64,000 nt of DNA from Argopecten irradians. Its lineage: Eukaryota > Mollusca > Bivalvia > Pectinida > Pectinidae. Position numbers and translations under genes: made by a program. The notes under the pieces are model-generated. The model was given only the letters and a program-made list of their open reading frames with translations, made no database searches and was not told the origin of the DNA. Positions within the stretch are counted from its first letter, which is position 1. The number at the start of each line of letters is the position of its first letter. This document shows, piece by piece, positions 59,690-64,000 of the stretch. The stretch is taken from contig NC_091147.1 in the NCBI RefSeq assembly GCF_041381155.1, positions 12,773,030 through 12,837,029 of the forward strand, written 5' to 3'.

Positions 59690-59905
59690 ATTCTCATTCA
59701 TATGTGGATATGCAGGATAAGGATATACAACATTTTGTGACCCTTGGGTAGAATAATCCGAAGGGTCACAAAATGTCGTAAAACCCGAGGCTTGCCGAGG
59801 GTATGCAGCATTTATTGATCCCGAGGATCTCGAAGTTTTAATTTTTGCTCGCCAAGTCTCAAAAATGAAAACTTCTTAGACTCGTTACTTAAAATCTCAT
59901 ATGAA
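59690..59905. repeat. Foldback, related to 48808-48978
   Basis: Shares TATGTGGATAT, a GGATAAGG-like piece and the core AAAATGTCGTAAAACCCGAG with the earlier foldback. Inner arms ACATTTTGTGACCCTTGGGT and TCCGAAGGGTCACAAAATGT pair. Confidence 0.75.
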
Positions 59906-60780
59906 ATGAACTTTCATGTAAGATCCTATATATATATAAATACTGTTGGTTAGAAATTCGTGCCAGGGTCTTGTTGTTCTAGCATACACCTAGGCCTGTG
60001 GACCTAAATATTTAAAATCTCTTTTTAAGTCACTCAATATCACATAACCATGGAAACACATGATAACGCTAGAATTTGGCAGCTTCGTAAAACGGTCCAT
60101 GAAACATGGCTATATATATAGAAAGGTGGGGGAGAGAGACGGGCATCCCACGTCACGCATGCATTGTTAATTGTATGAACTGGAATAGTAATGTTTAGAA
60201 GTTGTGTTATATTTGGAGCTATGGTAGCTTTTGTTAAAACATTAGCGGTTGTTGAAGTTCACTAAATATTTAACATTTGGAATGCTTTACTTGGACTGAC
60301 TAATCAAGTGATCTGTGGTTTGAACGATCCGAAATCCCATTCTGGACGCTTGAATGCATTTCAGAATATGTTCAGAGGTAAGGAAAACTGGTTCAAATAT
60401 CACTATTTTCTGTAATGAATCACCTTCGAGAGAATGGTATTATATGTAATGTTACGCACATTTGAAAAAAAACTTAGAAAATCATTTATTATTATTATTC
60501 TATTACTATTAATATCATTGTTATTGTATTTCAACATTTTGTAGCAAAGTAATTGTACTGGTTTATCTATGTGTCCAAAGTCACAACATTGAATACTTTC
60601 ATTGTACATGTAAATTCTAAAGACCCTTTCGTGGAATAGCCAGTTTAAATTATTTTTACTTTCGATATTAGGCTGAATGTAACTAGACGTAACTGTTAAC
60701 ACTGCTTTATCGATCTCATTCACGATGTTTATAAACCATTAAACAAAATGATATGTGAACTTAGAGAACATATATCAGTT
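59906..60780. other. Intergenic stretch, no gene recognised
   Basis: AT-rich, with short frames only. The minus-strand frame at 60403-60723 has no domain. Confidence 0.5.
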
Positions 60781-60789
60781 AATTTTATA

Positions 60790-61112
60790 GGCCTGTCTCA
60801 GGCGAGCGGTTACCACAAACAGCGACCTTAGTCAAAGGACATTATCACATTAAATTCCTGTTGATAAGACATCTATTTGATGGCTTGTTATCTGAAAAGT
60901 AACTTACCATATATTAAAAAGCGTTGGAAGATTTGGTTTTACATTTCCACCTGATCAAAAATTCGTCCTCTAATGATCATCGGTGATTCGAGGTGTTTTA
61001 CTATAACCTTGCCATTATGGCGTCGGTTCCTTGTCCACATTAGAACGACCTTCACCTTAATTATTGACGTCACTTATTATAACGTATTCATAAAGTACAA
61101 TATAAATTGCAA
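60790..61112 (-). promoter_or_regulatory. Duplicated promoter-like block upstream of TRIM copy 2
   Basis: Same order of landmarks as 49700-50137: TTACCACAAACAGCGACC, TATGGCGTCGGTTCC, ATTAGAACGACCTTCACCTT and TGACGTCA (61065-61072). It supports a duplication unit that includes TRIM upstream DNA. The distance to the TRIM start is longer here because the LINE and MITE lie between. Confidence 0.45.
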
Positions 61113-61640
61113 TGCACAATGAGTCTTCTTATCGATAATAGACTACGTATTTCAGTTTAACCGAGGATCCCCGTTTTTATTTACATATTAGTAAACAGCA
61201 CTAACGCTTACCTGTAACTACGAGTATGTGTAACACATGTACAGCCGGTGTCTGTCTTATTGTTAGACAATTTGAATTATTATGGAAGTCATACGACACA
61301 GGACTTAATATCTGATGAGTAGAAAAACCTAGAAACTAAATGTAATTGAACAAGAATTGTTTCTGTCCAATGAAATGACGGAAAATCACCTGTTCCACAT
61401 GTGTCAATCTGGATTCAGGATAGACATTAAACTTGGAGTACCCGATTAATGATTTTTTTTCAGATATAAAATCATTCCACTATATAATCCTGACTTACAC
61501 ACCTACTCAGACTTCCGTGTATTGTACCACACACACACATACTACCTGGTATATATATCTACCGTACGTTTTTGAAAAGTCCGTAGCAGTTCTTGTTATT
61601 CGTCACCAGTTTACTTTCGTTATCTCGGCCTGTAGGTACA
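61113..61640. other. Intergenic stretch, no gene recognised
   Basis: AT-rich DNA with a plus-strand 75-codon chance frame. Ends in a (TA)n run at 61643-61660. Confidence 0.5.
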
Positions 61641-61652
61641 TTATATATATAT

Positions 61653-61782
61653 ATATATAAGAAATAAAAACAATAACGACTGACTAGTGAGCGCTTTCCT
61701 ATAAGAAATAAAAACAATAACGACTGACTAGTGAGCGCTTTCTAGTCAGTCGTTATTGTTTTTATTTCTTATAGATTTCGTC
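61653..61782. repeat. Tandem pair followed by an inverted copy
   Basis: A segment of about 48 bp (ATAAGAAATAAAAACAATAA, CGACTGACTAGTGAGCGCTT) occurs twice in direct order at 61660 and 61702, then once inverted at about 61741-61775 (CTAGTCAGTCGTTATTG, TTTTTATTTCTTAT). The result is a strong hairpin. Confidence 0.92.
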
Positions 61783-61805
61783 CGTAAGGATTTTTCTTTA
61801 AATTT

Positions 61806-61808
<3 letters not shown>

Positions 61809-61836
<28 letters not shown>

Positions 61837-61837
61837 G
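61809..61837. repeat. (AT)n microsatellite
   Basis: Fourteen uninterrupted AT dinucleotides. Confidence 0.95.
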
Positions 61838-63149
61838 ACAACGTAAAGAAGACTGGTGATTCGCTCAGCATATACTTTATTATTTGAAGCATCGACACCA
61901 ATAAAAACAAATTTTATATTTGGTATGATGTATACATCCACTATTAGGAATATCAAAAGGGTTTCAACACAATCTAGAATCCATATATAATATTAAAACA
62001 TGGCTATGCTGTCATCTTTTTTTGTCCCCAGTGCTTTATTTAGACTATTGTTCAAGTACTTGTTCTCTCTGTAGATTAGTACACCTTTCGCTGTACATTA
62101 GTTTACCTGTAGCTGTAGATTCAACTAATCTACAGTTCCAGGTATACTAATGTACAATAAAAGGTAGAGAGTGACACTACATGCAGCATTGTAAAATTGG
62201 ACAGATAAATAACAAATAAATGTAATCAAATATAACATAAATGTAGTAGAAAACTTCAATAATACATATTATTACATATTTTCTGTTTTCTATATTGATT
62301 CGTGGACATCGGCATAAATCCAATCACATCAACCACAACGAATAAAATTACTCCTTGTGTTGAAAAGCAAGACTCTTTAGTATTTCGACAGCACAGGCAT
62401 TCCTACAATGATGTTTTAATTTTAGATAGATATGTGTACTTTCTTTCTTTGAAAATTGAATGAATGCTTTCGGTATATTTCCCAATAATATCACTGTTAA
62501 TTGCTTTATTTCTTGAATATGCATACACGTAACACATAAATCCACGTTTCCCAAATTGAATAATTTCGGTATAATTCCTTATCCAAGAATCACACTAAGC
62601 CTACTGGTATATTCAAAATTAATACGTTTCCATGGCAATCCTCCATATCTTGTGAATTTCCGACAAGTTATATCAAAGTGAATGATCTGCCTCTGACATA
62701 AAGAACAGTTAAATTAACATATCACAAAATAAACTATGTTATTGGAAATTTGATAATCATTTTAGATAGTTTGACTTCGTAAAGATCTGATCTGTACTGC
62801 TCCACTCAGAATGAAGAGAACTCAAACTCACAAAAAATTCTCTGGTAATAACATTGGTATGGAATTTCATGAAAAATTCATGCAATGCATGCACGACCAG
62901 AGTAGACATATATTACAACAATTACTGTGCTGACATGTTCAGTCTCAAAGATGGTTGAAGGCCTTACCTGTAGCTGTAGATTAGTGACACAATAGCTATA
63001 GTTAGCATTGTACATCAGAGTGCCATGTTTTAAGTAAGAGAAACACCTCAAACTGTAGCTAAGTCAAGATAATGAACAATGCTCGGCCCTTCGGGCCTCG
63101 CATTTTCTATTATCTTGACTAATCTACATTTTTCGGTGTTTCTCCTATA
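61838..63149. other. Intergenic stretch with small inverted repeats
   Basis: Contains inverted CTGTAGATT/AATCTACAG pairs at 62066-62135 and a related segment CCTGTAGCTGTAGATTAGTG at 62970-62989. A hairpin with CAAGATAATGAACAATGC and ATTTTCTATTATCTTG arms lies around GGCCCTTCGGGCC at about 63064-63120. A single unit resembling the minisatellite at 63150 lies at 61950-61982. No gene seen. Confidence 0.6.
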
Positions 63150-63151
63150 CA

Positions 63152-63392
63152 TATCAAAAGAGTTTCAACAGAATCTAGCAGACAATATGTGATGATATCA
63201 AAAGAGTTTCAACAGAATCTAGCAGACAATATGTGATGATATCAAAAGGGGGCTTTTAACAGAATCTAGCAGACAATATGTGATTAATATCAAAAGAGTT
63301 TTAACAGAATCTAGCAGACAATATGTGATTAATCAAAAGATATCAAAGGTTTTAACAGAATCTAGCAGACAATATATGATAATATCAAAGGC
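63152..63392. repeat. 44-bp minisatellite, about 5 copies
   Basis: The unit has ATATCAAAAGAGTTTCAACA and GAATCTAGCAGACAATATGT. Units vary from 42 to 52 bp. Short plus-strand frame at 63280-63471 is a product of the repeat. Confidence 0.9.
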
Positions 63393-63550
63393 CCACTACG
63401 TTTTCGAAAGAGAAAATAAAATTTATTATTACCAATTACAACGTCATAACATCTATGGCCTAATTATATAAGATGACGTTTCAACACTAGACAAATGCAA
63501 ACAACCTGATGTAAATCAATTGTCACGTGCAGTAATAATAGTGTGGTAAT

Positions 63551-64000
63551 AAGGGGGGTATCATGAAAATAAGACGACCCGCGGTATGGAAATTAACATT
63601 TCGTTTATTTATTTGAAATTGTTATGAACGTGATGACACCTATTGGATTAGCAGAATGTGAATAACTCTTGAAACTCAACAAAATGTTCGTGCTCGTTAA
63701 AAGTTACATTTTTACAACTTAGAGTCGTTTTGGTTGAGGTAGATACCTATAAATGAATATAAATCGAAATAATACATACACCAATCGCTATAACTACCTT
63801 AATTTTCAATGATTAAGGAAAGTGTTTAAAGAAATTCTGTCATAGATATGTTTGGTTTATGATATCAATTCTGTATTTGCACATTACAAAGTCATTTGTC
63901 CTTACGGTAGATGTTGATTATGCCGGTATGTGTTTATGAGCGTAGTGTTTTACTTTTCGGAGACAACCACGTGACGTTTGCCCACAAAATAATGACGTCA
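63551..64000. repeat. Duplicated TRIM downstream flank, copy B
   Basis: Same as 53508-53963 throughout, in the same orientation, running to the window end. In copy A the end of a TRIM gene lies 209 bp further right, so another TRIM copy is expected at about 64.2 kb, outside this window. Confidence 0.9.

Noticed and set aside
1-64000. A new multi-gene defence or biosynthetic system
   Set aside because: The window has one clear single-function enzyme gene, a TRIM tandem family and mobile or repeated DNA. Nothing links these into a shared system beyond proximity.

Overview
The window looks like nuclear DNA of a marine invertebrate animal, most probably a bivalve mollusc. This rests on spliced genes in an AT-rich background, dense tandem repeats and foldback elements, a tandem TRIM (RING/B-box/NHL-like) family, and fossil Ty3/gypsy-type elements of kinds known from marine animals. 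Species and chromosome cannot be told from the sequence.

Layout. 1-4500 and about 14560-20092 are two arrays of one 48-bp satellite. Between them lies a broken, GC-richer, minus-strand Ty3/gypsy-like fossil (about 4510-13700). It carries gag-like, RT/RNase H, integrase and PHD-like parts, plus an unusual TatD-type nuclease module at its 3' end. 20093-24112 is non-coding with one minisatellite and one foldback. 24113-30717 is a second, much younger LTR element on the minus strand, with both LTRs recognisable and integrase placed before reverse transcriptase (Gmr1-like order). A likely solo LTR lies at about 31010-31375, followed by foldback elements.

34318-39996 is the best gene of the window: a five-exon pseudouridine-5'-phosphatase (PUDP/HDHD1 type, HAD superfamily) on the plus strand, 228 codons plus stop. 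Its introns hold a truncated duplicate of exon 2, a 44-bp minisatellite of about 42 copies that begins within the last bases of exon 3 and repeats its splice donor, and a tRNA-derived SINE with target-site duplications. 41-44.4 kb holds three copies of a TTAA-flanked MITE, a foldback, and a 38-bp minisatellite.

45.3-64 kb is a tandemly duplicated TRIM locus, all on the minus strand. It contains a degraded fragment (45.36-46.03 kb), copy 1 (46121-48415, one in-frame stop) and copy 2 (54172-56489, frame broken by small indels). A 450-bp downstream flank repeats at the right edge of the window, which predicts a further TRIM copy just outside. The block also contains a 145-bp tandem-repeat element rich in AGGTCA-type half-sites, two copies of a 570-bp MITE (one lying between two fragments of a LINE), foldbacks and small minisatellites.

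No CRISPR, tRNA, rRNA or operon-like structure was seen. The most notable observations are the exon-derived repeats inside PUDP, the TatD module in the first fossil element, the Gmr1-like order of the second, and the TRIM tandem duplication with independent lesions.
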